From positions 58,860,865 to 58,924,864 of the forward strand of contig CM055095.1 in assembly GCA_029204225.1 (NCBI GenBank): DNA of 64,000 nt. Direction: 5' to 3'. The stretch is from Diphasiastrum complanatum. Its lineage: Eukaryota > Streptophyta > Lycopodiopsida > Lycopodiales > Lycopodiaceae. Positions 37,394 to 49,019 of this stretch are shown here, piece by piece. The position numbers were made by a program, and so were the translations under genes. Below the pieces are notes generated by a model that ran no database searches, was not told where the DNA came from, and saw only the letters and a list, made by a program, of their open reading frames with translations. Positions within the stretch are counted from its first letter, which is position 1, and each line of letters opens with the position of its first letter.

Positions 37394-39850
37394 GCTGGCA
37401 ACATAACTCTTGATGGAATCCCGAGCTTTCTCAAAAATTGTTTTTTGCCAAGTCAGCTACTCTCCCAATGCTGGTAGTTTATCCAATTCCTTCCTTGCAT
37501 CTATCTCAGAGGTCTTGAGTTTGATAACTCATCCACCCCTCAAAGACATATGAGGATGTTGATGGAAAAAGCTTTGGATCTGGTCCTCGATGGTGATCGA
37601 TTTTAGAAATAATGGTGTGGCCCATGATGAGGATGGACCTTCTTGTGTGGCCTGGACATGTGGTATATCGTTGATTTCTACCCCGTCCAATTCTGTATCC
37701 ATGCCCCCCTGATCTTGGTGCTGAGGCGAGAATTGCGGCATAATAGGAACTGGTATCTGAGGACCGGCTTCCAACACTTGAGCTGCTGCCTTTTCGTAAT
37801 CTTTGATAATTGCTTTTGCCTTTGCCAACTCAGTGGTTCCTGTACGTTTGAGTTTGTCGAGTTTCTCTTGAAACCCTACCAATGAAGTGCGATAGGTTTC
37901 AACTTTCCTGAACAGGTATTTGATTTCGTCCGGTGTGACAGGACAATCATGCACTTGTGTCTATAGATAAAAATCGCGTTCGAGGGTGGTCGCATCCAAT
38001 TCACCTTGAAGAAGTTCGCGTTCAAGCTCGACCAAATCTAATTGTCCTGCCAGGAGCAACACCTGTTGTTTTGAATCTTGGACAGATTTGTCCACTTGGT
38101 CTTGTGCTGTCGTTAATGAATTCTGAAGGCTCGCCACATATTCTTCAAGGTGCTCAGCAGATTGGGTGGCCTTCTTCAGTTCAGCTTCAAACTTTGCCTC
38201 ATGTTGCTTGGCAATATTGATCTCACGATTCAACTGAATAACCTTCTAGCTTATCAGTGTGTTTTCAATCCCTAGCTCTGATATGCGCTTATTCTGGATC
38301 ACCCACGCAAGGTTTGAGACTAAACCTAGTGCGTCACCAAAATCCACTTTGGTTGTAGCATCAACTGCAAAAGCAATAGGAGTAGCACTTGTAGGGATTG
38401 TGTTGGTTTAGCTCTGGTGTCTGGCCAGTTCATCTTCTTCAAAGATGTCTTCTCCTTCAGAACCTTTGGGCACCGTGGCGTCGAACTGCTTTGGAGATAT
38501 GACTGCATGAGTGTCCCTGATGGTGTCTGGTGCTACGTCGGCTTGATCTTGCTGATTGATCTAAAATGAGTCATCAAAACCAATGGAGGTATCATGGAAC
38601 TGTTCAAATCCTTTTCCAGGGGATTGGGGATCAAAGACTCCTGGACTCTTGGGCATCTCAAAAATTTCATCTTGGCCCAACGGGTCGGAATCATCGAACA
38701 TATCCATCAATACTTGGGTATTTGGTGAAATGGCTTGGGTTTGTGAGGGTGAGACAGCTTGCGCAGCTGTGATTGGAATAATGGATCCAATGGTCACAGA
38801 CTAACCCTATTTCAAAGAGGAGGCGAGGAATGCATCAGTGGATTGGAGAATTGAGAGTTCAGTGTGAATTGCAGCAGGAGGTGGTAGCGTAGCAGTGGTT
38901 GGTTGATGACGTGACGTAGAAGGCGAGTCAAGAATTATGATTTCGCTATGTACACAGCGACGACTATGTGAACTCGATGCTTGTTGAGAGGATTCAGCCG
39001 GTGCTTCTTCATATATAGAAAGCACGGAATCCATACTAAATGCATGGATTTTATTATCCAGGTAGGAGACTGCTAGAAGAGATAATAGATGACCAGCAGT
39101 AAACTGCTGCTTGGTATTGCTCTTAATAGCTCATTGGAGATCTCCAAACACAATTTTGAACCAATTATATGGTTCAAGAGGCGCTTTAGCTAATTTCGCA
39201 TGAGATTTAATTATCCTACGTAAAATCTAGAAAGAAGTGCACTCCTTCCTAAGGTTTTCAACCATCAAAAAGTTATTCAGGAGCTGGACAGTTGCATGGA
39301 TGGTAGGATCTCTAATGGCCTCTAATAAATAGTCGTCATTCGTCTAGTATAGGCCATTGGTGGTATCAATATACTGCTTAATGGCTTGTTTGACATGTTT
39401 GTGGTTCGGTGAGGCTTGAGTGCAAAATGAAATTCTGATGACAGCAAGGGCGGCTTCAGCTACGCGCATCTTGTGTGTGACTCCTTGAAAGGCATATAAA
39501 ATTTGGATTTCTCTTCCTTCCAGGTACTAAACGCAAGAGTGATAAAGTTCATGTTGATTCATCCAAAAAAGGCCCGCTCATGAGTACCCACTGTAGTGAG
39601 CAGAGGCTCCGCAAGGGTCATCCATTGAGTGACCATGCTTGTGCTAGGAAATATCATGATGTCCATTGTAGATGGGACATCATAATGGATGGTGTATCAA
39701 GGCGAAAGAGAAGTATCGGTAGAAGACATGATAGGTAAAGAGCATAAACTAGAAGTAATAGTAAAAAGAATGTATAGAAAGTTAGTAGGAAAGTATTGAA
39801 AGATCTGATCACTGAAAAAATTGACAAGAGCACCTTTGCTAGCACAAGTG
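37394..39850 (-). pseudogene. ORF3 of the Athila-like element, main part
   Basis: On the minus strand the frame starts near 39729 (ATG, MSSTDTSLSP) and is shifted once near 39565. It then stays in one frame to 37457, and its end lies beyond the copia at 28941-28533, giving about 900 codons in all. Parts: a helical N-terminal region (KMRVAEAALAVIRI; LLNNFLMVENLRKECTSF), an S/P-rich low-complexity region (39000-38880), an acidic MDMFDDSDPLGQDEIFEM segment, and a long coiled coil (38260-37800). Stops are mostly TAG. No transmembrane segment or signal peptide is visible. It has no match that I can name. Its function is unknown. It lies 3' of pol in the same orientation. Confidence 0.75.
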
Positions 39851-40640
39851 AGAAATGAAATCAAATTCTACCCTTTTATAGGCTGATTTGGAGGGTCCAT
39901 TAGATAATGTAATAGTTTGGCTGTTCAGTTATGGACAAAAATTTACAAGCATGTTCAGTACTGTGAAAATAGCTTATAAAAATCTCGACCAAAGTTTTTG
40001 AGGTATTGAACCGAATCGACGAAGGTTTTCAAAATTTGAGGAATGTTCATCCTTTGCCTAAAGACATCATTCGTCCAAGTACTATAATAAATGCAAATTT
40101 GATGATCTAGCCCTTTGCCCAATCTAATTTTGGCATTCTAAATCCATCTGTCAGGTCGGCGAAGGTTATTAAGGACTGTAAGATACTCGACGAAGGTTCT
40201 CAAAATGGTAAGTTTCTAAACATTTGCCTAACTCCAAAACATGTATTATTACTGGAAAAGAACCTTCGCCCAACTCAGCATAGAGAAATTTTAGGTGGAT
40301 CTATGATTTGAAGTCTCAGCAAAGGTTTCTAAAGTTGTATGTGCAAAATATGATCCAAAAATTGATTTCCTATGTCATTTTTCATCAAAAATTATCCTCT
40401 GAAAATCCTTTCCTTCTTCTCTTTCCAGTCTGATGACTTTTCTGACTTTTGTTCATCATTTATTTTTTCCGGTCTTATTCTAAGAAAAAGAAAAATTCAC
40501 TTGAGTAATAAAAAAAACAATAAAATTGTAAAACAATCAAAATAAAATAACAAAGTGCTGGATCATTTTGGTTGAACTAGTTGATCTGGCTGCCAAAACT
40601 TACATAGTCGGCTGCCATTCATCGAAGTGTCGAATCTTTT
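39851..40640 (-). other. Spacer between integrase tail and ORF3, rich in CTTCGCC motifs
   Basis: No coding sequence is visible. Short copies of AACCTTCGCC or its complement GGCGAAGGTT and close variants occur at about 40020, 40157, 40188, 40261 and 40320. The same motif fills the leader of the plus-strand relative (52340-52990). Confidence 0.6.
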
Positions 40641-41272
40641 TCCATCCAAATGTTATAAAATGACAATTCCATAGTTCAATAATTCTTTCACTCTATACGG
40701 TCCTTCACCTGTGAACTTCATCAGGTTCATCTTATACATTAGTGCTAGACTTGCTTCCTTCAAATATTTTGTGTGTAATCGACGATCGTGCCATGGCTTA
40801 CGACGGGCTTTCTCTGTTGCTAATGCATAGGGATCGATCATGGAGGGGATGACCTTCTTGACGATGTGTTGTTTTTTGAAAGTGACGACTTCCTTGATGG
40901 TGATTTCCTACGAGAACTTTTACTTGAAGTATAATCTTTGACCTTCTCTTTTTCTTTATCCAATAAAGGTGGTACACTCTCATAATCAACTTTTCGAGAT
41001 CATTTTTCTCATTTCAGAACCATATTATAGTGTTGCTTAGCTTGTTTCTTTGTCATAGGTCCCGCCATCTTGTCTTCTTTCAATATAACTGCTTTTGGCG
41101 GTTTTATTGTTGGTTCATCCGGAATATCTCAAACTCCATATATTGTAGAAAATCTGTTCATCCGTAAGTTTTGCCTCTCCATCGTAAGTCAATGCATGAC
41201 TAACATGGATTAGATCATCTTCAATCGGATCTGGAATCGGTTGAGTTGATATCCAAGCTAGATTCATTATAT
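40641..41272 (-). pseudogene. Athila-like linker joined to integrase tail (pol deleted)
   Basis: On the minus strand, 41270-40850 is a linker: MAGPMTKKQAKQHYNMVL, then VPPLLDKEKEK and an RS-rich run, SSRRKSPSRKSSL. It joins directly to 40841-40653, KARRKPWHDRRLHTKYLKEA...GEGPYRVKELL, a typical Ty3 integrase C-terminal tail. Protease, RT, RNase H and most of integrase are missing, roughly 3 kb or more. Confidence 0.72.
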
Positions 41273-42589
41273 TCAATGTCCATAACCACAGTCTCTACAT
41301 AATGGTCCAAAATTTTCTTTGTTCGGACATTCAGCAACTCTATGGTTTTCTCCACATGCAAAATGTCCAAGTGATGCTCTGGTCCATTGTCTAGCTGCTT
41401 GTTGTTGTGCGGTAGCACAAATACCGTACTTATCTAAAGGACCACTCTCGTGAACATGGCTATAGTTCCATTGCTCATTACCAACATAAGGTTCTGGTTC
41501 CATTAGATTTGCAAGTGGAGCACTCTAACCTGTGGGAGCTGGCAGAGCTAGTCGTTCTAGAAATCCAAGGCCAAAATTTTAAGGCTTTTTGTCAAGACCC
41601 TCTGAATAAGTAGGTTCTTGATACCGAAGCTTAGCATACTTTTGATGAATAATTAGAGAATTAAACGAGCAAAAGGTTGTTTCATGACCCGTAGAATTGC
41701 AGAAGTAACAAATAGTATTTGTCATTCGTTGTTTCAACATTGGACATATGTTCATAGTATGATTGCCTGCACAAATTGAACACCAGACAGTTTTTCGGCT
41801 AGAAAAGTTCTTTGCAAACTTCTCATGTTCCTTATTTGCTTTGCCATGGAATTCTTCCAAGGCTTTGATCTTTTCATTAAATTGAGACTGCATCTTTTCT
41901 AACTGCATCTGTTGCTTCTGACCCAATTTCTCAAACTCATCAATCATCTTCTCTATAGTAGCATTGATATTCGTTGATCCAATTGTGGTAGATGTTGTCG
42001 TGATTTTCCCTGCTGTATAAGGCAACATTCCAACATTTGGTTCATCATCAGAATCTTCATCCTCCTCATGAATTGTATCAGCCATAGCGCTTTGTATCGT
42101 AGCGTATTCAATATGGCGTTTCAGCTCGCATCTAATCCGTTTGGGTAGACCTGCTAAAAACCACATAATCAAAGCATCTTCACTGATTAGATCGGAATCA
42201 CACTCAGATCTGAGGTGTTTGACCCGATCAATATAATCTCTTACTGCCTCCCTCTTTTCCATTTTAATTTTTCTTAAAAGGAGAAAGAGATCTTCCATAA
42301 ATTTCTTGGTCTTAAATCTTGTAATGAGAGCGGCTTTAACCACTTTCCAATCTTGTCGTTATGCTTTATCTTGGTTATAAAACCAATTTTGAGCAGCTCC
42401 AGTTAAGGCCATGGGGAATAACCGAAGTATATTTTGTGGAAAAAATTTGTCATAAACCCTACACGATTCAAAAAAGATCTGAAAAAATCTGATGGGATTA
42501 CATAATTCATTATATTTTGGTATATCTAGACAAGGAGACCTTCTAACAATAATTAGTGGTGGGTTTAGTGGTGCTCCTTGCTCAGCCAT
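41273..42589 (-). pseudogene. Athila-like Gag with several zinc knuckles
   Basis: ATG at 42589. The Gag core spans 42589-42040 (PKYNELCNPIRFFQIFFESC; ALTGAAQNWFYNQ; KFMEDLFLLLRKIKM; VRDYIDRVKHLRSECDSDLI). An acidic EEDEDSDDEPN stretch follows, then a Q/K-rich coiled coil (41950-41840). The knuckles are CSICAGNHTMNIC (X3 spacing) and CYFCNSTGHETTFC (X4 spacing). A third (FACGENHRVAEC) has lost its first Cys. The fourth begins CRDCGYGH. A TAA near 42360 and a frame change near 41580-41500 break the frame. The plus copy is at 53247-54597. Confidence 0.85.
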
Positions 42590-42957
42590 AATTTCAACTT
42601 ACGTCAATCAGACAATAAGATTAATCTAGATTTTTCAACAAAATCCTATCTCAAATTAGATTAGATCAGGTCTGTAGAAACTTTATCACTTGGAAATATC
42701 AGATTTTTAATTCATAAGAAATAGATCTTGATCAAGTGATCGATTTGAAAAATGAAGATTTTTCAAAATTTTTATCAGAATATATTAGAATGGATCAAAA
42801 ATTTGACAATGGATAGATCGGGTAAATCAGAACCTAAAAACCGTATTGGCTAAGATTTCCTAGGTAAAGGTTGAACTTGGCAAAGGTTCTTCACTATTAT
42901 TTTTAGTAAAAAACTACTGATTAGGCTATTTATTGACAAATATGATAAAATTAGCCT
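42590..42957 (-). other. Athila-like leader, truncated
   Basis: This is the stretch upstream of the minus-strand gag, similar to the sequence just before gag at 53000-53246. It is cut off at 42957 by a copia fragment, so the 5' LTR and PBS are lost. Confidence 0.65.
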
Positions 42958-43301
42958 TTGAGTGGTGGAGACAACCAAGATGTGGAGGATATCAAGAGCG
43001 CTCCTAAGAAGAAATTTGAGGTGCATGATCTTGGTAATTTGCATTACATTTTAGGAATAGAAGTGATTAGATCTTCTCAATCTACTTTCACTTGTCAAGA
43101 GAAATATGCTAATTCTATTCTAGAAAGTTTTCATATGGTAGATGCAAAATCTTGTGATACACCTATGGAGTCAAATGTAAAGCTAACTATAAGAGGTAAT
43201 GAAAGATCTTTCGAGGACATTACTCTCTATAGGAAGCTAATTGGTTCACTCATCTATCTAACCATTACAAGACTAGATCTAAGCTATTGTGTTGGAAGAT
43301 T
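42958..43301 (+). pseudogene. Copia RT fragment, close to the young copia family
   Basis: FEVHDLGNLHYILGIEVIRSS and SNVKLTIRGNERSFEDITLYRK align with about residues 720-810 of the 33663 pol, with moderate divergence. It starts just after the YVDD box and ends where an LTR begins. Confidence 0.88.
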
Positions 43302-43879
43302 GTTATGGCCATATTCGGTTAAGGACCTTGAATAGTCCTAATATGGTAGACCGGCCCTCCAGTACTCGAGATTATTGGTCACGTCGAGATTTAATTCCAT
43401 GTTGAGGCCTGTTTGTGACTAATTACCTTGAGAGGACACAAACACTCTAATTGAGACATATGGAGTATTGCATGTTTGTGTGACAGATATAGGCAGGAGG
43501 ACTGCATGAAGAGATGAGACCTATTTATAGTTGACCTGCATGGGGGTTGCATGGTTACATGCACATGACTCTACTCTCTATATAATGCTTCTTGGTTTCC
43601 AAGGGAGGCTCAAACTTGGGACCAAAGAAACTTTGGATGCCAAGTTAACCAACTAGGCCAACCCCTTTGGGCTACTCTCTATATAATGAGGTGGGGATTA
43701 TCTCGTCGACATATTGGGTTTAGGTTACCAGTTTCTCTCTTCTCCTCTTGCTTCACATGGCATGGCTTGGGGGCTAGATCCAGGTTTGATCTAGGATTGG
43801 TTGGGCGGTTTGGCTCCATAGTCTCTCCTATTGCGTTCTCCTATCCTCATCTTGGGGGTTATCTGTGATGGTCTTTACA
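43302..43879 (+). repeat. Copia LTR (third family) carrying a SINE
   Basis: It starts TGTTATGGCCATATTCGG and ends just before an iMet PBS at 43881. A TATA-like CTATATAATG lies near 43578 and is duplicated at 43679 by the SINE insertion. A truncated relative is at 51145-51310. Confidence 0.78.
43588..43671 (-). mobile_element. 84-bp tRNA-derived SINE or tRNA retropseudogene with 17-bp TSD
   Basis: The flanking 17-bp direct repeats CTACTCTCTATATAATG at 43571-43587 and 43672-43688 are identical. The insert, on the minus strand, has an A-box-like TGGCCTAGTTGG and a B-box-like AAGTTTGAGCCTC spaced as in a tRNA. It ends in a short A-rich GGAAACCAAGAAG. The long exact TSD points to target-primed insertion by LINE machinery. 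Confidence 0.85.
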
Positions 43880-43880
43880 T

Positions 43881-43892
43881 TGGTATCAGAGC
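43881..43892 (+). other. Primer binding site, tRNA-iMet
   Basis: TGGTATCAGAGC follows the LTR at 43302-43879. Confidence 0.85.
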
Positions 43893-45740
43893 CCAGCTAG
43901 GATGCGGTCATGGATGGATAGAGACAAGCTCTACATTGGGTTTGGAAGATGGAAGCACTTGGAGTTACAATCCGGATTGGAGTGCTGGTTTCTCAAGGGA
44001 GTTTGGTGTTGGATTCACTAGTTTTGGGTTGTAGCATAATTGTCAAATACGGTGGTAGAGTGCTCTTCTACACATGCAGTTTTGATTTAAGATGCTGAGA
44101 TTCATGTGAATTCATTATTAATTATCTATTTCTTGAAAAGTTTTCCATCGATGTAGAATGCTCTGCTATGGTAAATTCGGCTGCAAGTATCATTGCTAAA
44201 TTCTGTAGCACTTAAGAATGAAGATATATGCATATGAATATAATGTTTTGAATTTGGTTCTGACTTATGTTCATCAAGAAATATGATTTTCAAATAGAAT
44301 TTTATTCCACCACTTCACCCCGCATTCCAATAAAGGATTCACTCTATTACAAACATGACTTTTCATTCAAATATTTTCAAACCTGAGTGACAGTACAATC
44401 ATTCCATTGAAATCTATTTATGCAACAGAGATATTCTAGATTTAACAAATTGAAACACTTAAAGCTTAGAATTTTTTGAATTCCAAGTCCATTCCCACAA
44501 GTAGTAATTTATATGACATAACAGTCTTTCAGAAGAATAACTTCATGCTGGAAAGAATCATAAAACCAGTCTAATGTCTATATTCGAGAAATTACTAAGA
44601 AGTAAAGGATTAATTAAGAAAGCGAGAAATAGATTTGAGGGCCTCTGATTTTATAAATAATGAGATACCACATTGGGATCTAGATTAAACCTCAAAATTT
44701 TCCAAAATACCTCACATTTGATGAAACGATTTTATTTTTCCCATATCACGACTAGGTACTAAAACACACCATTGATCATCAAATCTTTACAGTCCTAGAA
44801 TTCCCTTCCCAAAATTACTGATGTCCTATACCAACAGCTTTTCCTTTCAGAAAATCCTTAACTTATCTGATATTCTAGAGATCCACTGATCTTCTAGCTG
44901 TTCTATAATCACTATAGGATATTATCTCTTGTTCCCAAATATTGGAGAATCCATTTATTTGGATGGTTGTTAGCCTATCCGATGGATAGCACAAATCCTC
45001 ACCTGGTTTTTGTGATTAAAACAGAAGAATTAACATGGTTCAACACTACATTTTGATCCTTACATGTTAATGATAAGCTTCAAATCCCCCTGGATCCAAG
45101 AGCATCAACTCTACAAATCCAATGTAGTCCATATATCAGATTCTACTTCTAACATCACAATTGACATCCAAAACTGTGAATAACTCAATGGTCACAAAGA
45201 TATCAGTTATTAATTCAACTAAATGAATTTAATCTAGGAAATTAACATCTGGTATTAAGCAATTATTTACTGAGATTACTGAAATCCTAACTGCGAAATA
45301 CATTTCTCGATCACACTTACTACCCCTGATGTCCACTCTTCTTCCCTCCTTAGAATTTTCAGTTTTCTAAAATCTTTTTTAGCTAAGGTACAAAAAAGAC
45401 GTAACGACATTAATAAAAAATGTCTTAAAATAAATTACTGTAGGAAAGAATCTGAAACAATTTCATTCATATCCTATACCTGGGCTGAATTACCGATCAA
45501 TTACTAGTAAAAAATAGTACTAGTGTGATCTTTTGAATATAATTCACCATAAAATTTAACTGGAAATGAAATTAGTTTTATACTTTTGATCAGTTCCTAT
45601 CGATTACAATTCTCCAATAAAATTGGACTGTTTCTTTTTTTATTGACTGATTTGGCATTACTCTGTCATTATTAATAAACTATCCAAACTTAAACTACAA
45701 AATTACATGAATGAAAATCCTACCAACAAGAAGATATATA
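43893..45740. other. Leader and AT-rich unassigned interval
   Basis: The first roughly 150 bp are probably the leader of the copia whose LTR ends at 43879. The rest is AT-rich with only short frames. I see no gene, RNA or clear repeat. Confidence 0.5.
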
Positions 45741-46944
45741 CAGGATCCAACCCGAAGGATACGTTTTGGAAGGCATGAAGAATCATGTCTGTAAATGCCA
45801 CAAAGCACTGTATGACTTGAAACAGTCTGCTAGAGCTTGGTTTCAGAGGATCAACACATTCCTCATTGAAGAAGGATTCAGAGCAAGCACTGCTGATTAT
45901 AACATTTATTCAAGGTCAGTGCAGCAATCCTTCATTATCATCACCTTGTACGTTGATGATACGGTGCTCTTCAACAACAATACCAAAATGGTCAAGGATG
46001 CAAAACAAATGTTGTTCTCAGAATTCGACATGACTGATCTGGGCAAAGCTCACTTCTGTCTTGGAATTCAAATCCATAGAGACAGAGCAAATCGACTGAT
46101 TTACATCACTCAACAAAGGTATCTTCACAATGTTCTTAATAAATACAATGTGATGAATTGTAAATTAGCTCACTCACCAATGGATCCAGGGCTACATTTG
46201 TCGAAGGACCATTGTCCCCAGACCAAGCATGAAGAGGAGCAGATGAGAGAATATATGTATCGATCGATACTCGGATCTCTCATGTACGCAATGGTCTGTA
46301 CAAGACCAAATATCTCTTTTGTTGTCAGCTCACTCAGCCAATACATGGCTAATCCTGAAATTACCCATTGGAAGGCTCTTATTTGAGTCATGAGATATAT
46401 TCGAGCTACCATGGACCAGTGCATCTACTATGGAGATGTCAGCAACGACAATCTTCATCAGCTCAGTGGTTATTCTAATGCAAGCTGGGGAGGAGATGCA
46501 GACAATAAGTCCACATCTGGATTTACATTCTTCTTCAACGACGGTCCTATTTTGTGGAACAGTCGTAAGCAAACCTCTATTACACTTTCCTCTACTGAAG
46601 CAGAATACATTGCTGCTTTTCAGTCTATTAAGGAAGCGTTTTGGTTGGGAAATTTGCTGTTAGACATCAATCTGTACCAGTACAGCCCTACAATTTTGTT
46701 TTGTGATAACCAAAATGCTATTTCCTTATCGGCCAACTCTAGATTTCATTCTAGGAGTAAGCACATTGAGATCAAATATCACTACATCAGGGGCAAGGTT
46801 CTCGACAGAGAGGTAAGCTTAACATACTGTAGAATGCAGGACATGGTTGCAGACATCTTCACGAAAGCACTCAGTGTTAATGCACACCACAGATTTTGTG
46901 CATTGCTCAGTCTGAAGATCAAGGCATTCATGGATTCAGATTAA
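45741..46944 (+). pseudogene. Copia RT-RNase H, one stop
   Basis: The frame covers EDIYRIQPEGYVLEG, LYDLKQSARAWF, then YVDDTVLF (near 45950) and LGIQIHRDRANR. RNase H follows (SNASWGGDADNKSTSG, SSTEAEYIAAF, SRSKHIEIKYHYIRGK), ending at MDSD and a normal stop at 46942. The single in-frame stop, TGA at 46384, lies in ALI-stop-VMRYI and fits CGA to TGA. The part before the QPEGY region is absent. A PPT-like GGATGGG and the 3' LTR follow. Confidence 0.92.
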
Positions 46945-46951
46945 GGATGGG

Positions 46952-48070
46952 TGTTGGATTTATTCCCTCTAGCTCTCCTAGATCCCATTTTAATCTGCCT
47001 CCATTCATACTGCATATTTACTAACGTTGTCACGCAGTCTGCATATTTACATGCAAATTCACACAGATGAAGAAAAGGCAAAAGAATCACGATATTGTGT
47101 TTCTACACAGTTTAAGGTGACAGGCGAAAAGGGGACACTATCTTACAGAATGCCAAACGTGTCCTAAAAGCTAAGGCACCCTGTATATCTTATCTTAAGG
47201 CCATTCGTAAGAGTCACGCACTTTTTGCATCATCACCAACGTTCACTTCAACACTAGCTGACGTCGCACCCATTTCACGCTCACCCCATGCAGTTGCGCT
47301 AACAGATTGGACAATGATTGCAGCCACCCATGATCTCCTACAGACAACACATCCACTCTGTACTTTCACATATGTACACCTATAATATTATGTAATATAT
47401 ATATATATATATATATATATACTAGACACCATTCGTTTAAGACATGATGAAGAGAGCAGAAGAAGATGACATAAATGAAGTAGATGCCCTGAGCATTGAT
47501 TCTTCATTTTGTCAAAATTAAGGTTTAATTCCTTTTTACAGATTGAAATAAGCTTTGTAGGGCACGCGGTTTCGTCCGCTACTATGTTGTGCTCTACCAC
47601 ATTAATGACTTGTATACATGATATACTTAATCTGATACAGTTCATTGTGCAGCATTCAAATCTATGTTAATATTGCTATGCTTATCATTCATTCTGTCTG
47701 ATCTTTCTAGTTGTTCTTACTGGTAATAGACGATTAACATTTAGTCTTGTCTTTCGTGAATCATTCGCGACTAATTATCAGTCGAGCACTGTCTAGCTCT
47801 TCGCGAATCATTCGGGACATATAATTTGTCTTACTATTCGTGAAAAATTATTCTTCTGGCGCTTCATCTATCAATGTTAGCTATGTAATCTGGAATGACT
47901 GTGATTTCTATTACTAAAGTTTTGTCATTCTAATAGGCGTAGTCATGCTTACAAAGAGAGTCGTATAACTCATTCCGCTGCGCATGAACATTTTATGTTT
48001 GAGTTCGTTTCTTGTTCGAGTTCGTTTCTCGTTCGTGTTTGTCATAAATTCTTCCCCTCTCTCTCCAACA
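46952..48070 (+). repeat. Copia 3' LTR, 1.1 kb
   Basis: It begins TGTTGGATTTATTCC eight bases after the RNase H stop and ends CTCTCCAACA, giving the inverted ends TGTTGG and CCAACA. It contains an (AT)n tract at 47395-47421 and the block TAATAGGCGTAGTCATGC near 47932. Confidence 0.8.
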
Positions 48071-49010
48071 TTAGATATTCCCAAGAATAAAAATCAGGTT
48101 GACTAGAACCAAATAAAAAGAATTCGAATGAGAAGAATTAAAATCTTATCGTGCGCACCAGAATAAACTATCTTTGTCTTCCTCTATGCATGACTACGCC
48201 TATCAATTTCGAACAAAACAATATTGATAGAAGTCACATTCGATCTTATAATAATCAACTTTGAAATCATTAGTACTATAATGAGTACGTAGTCAAAAAC
48301 ATTAAACATTGATTTATCAGACAAATTATTAGTCGCGAAGCATTACAAAAATGTATACATTTTGGGACGAAGTTGGACATAATAAGTAGATAGTATTGAT
48401 TCAGTCTGAAAAATGAAATAGATGTAAATGAGTACGACAAGTTGCAGATCAAGCCGCGTACTCTAAGCTATCTCCGAGCGAATCAACATAAGTCTGAATT
48501 AAGCGCAATTACTGATAAGCAATAAGCGCAATAGCAATCTCTAATCAACTCTAAAGAACTGAGCTAGAATGCGCGAGAGTGTTCAAGCTCGCAGGCTTGA
48601 GAGAGAGAATGCTAACTATTCAGTATTTGATGATTGATCTTCATGCTTCAATGCTTGAGATGTAGGAATATGAATAACTATTTATACTAAGCAATTAGGT
48701 TGTCAATGGCATCATCTAGTTGGTTGTGACGTGCTGGCATCCATCCAATTAGGACTTCTTAGAAATTACTTGCTGATGAATCAATGCAAGTATGTGGCTT
48801 TTGTTGTAAATAGTCTGTCTGTAAATTAACACGTAAATTGTCACTCTACAAAAATGAACATAAACTGTCATGTAAAAATTGCGAAGGTCTTTGCCAACAT
48901 TATTTCCTTAACATATGAGGCATCTGACATTTTGTGAAACAAAAAAACCAAAGTGAGAGAAAATCCCAAAAATGTCGACACCGTGAGCCATTTTTGAGTA
49001 GTTATGCAGA
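48071..49010 (-). repeat. Related copia LTR in opposite orientation
   Basis: The minus strand at 48660-48130 matches 26500-26980 and shares GATAGGCGTAGTCATGC with the LTR to its left, so two related LTRs meet tail to tail near 48070. It lies on the 3' side of the minus-strand copia at 49020-50580. The exact ends are not visible. Confidence 0.6.
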
Positions 49011-49019
49011 CTGTGTAAA

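Noticed and set aside
37394-39850. ORF3 as a retroviral-type envelope gene
   Set aside because: Position fits, but no signal peptide, membrane segment or cleavage site is visible in either copy.
44045-45740. Possible degraded copia interior between the LTR at 43302 and RT at 45741
   Set aside because: The order would fit one element, but I see no gag, protease or integrase signature in any frame, so I leave it unassigned.
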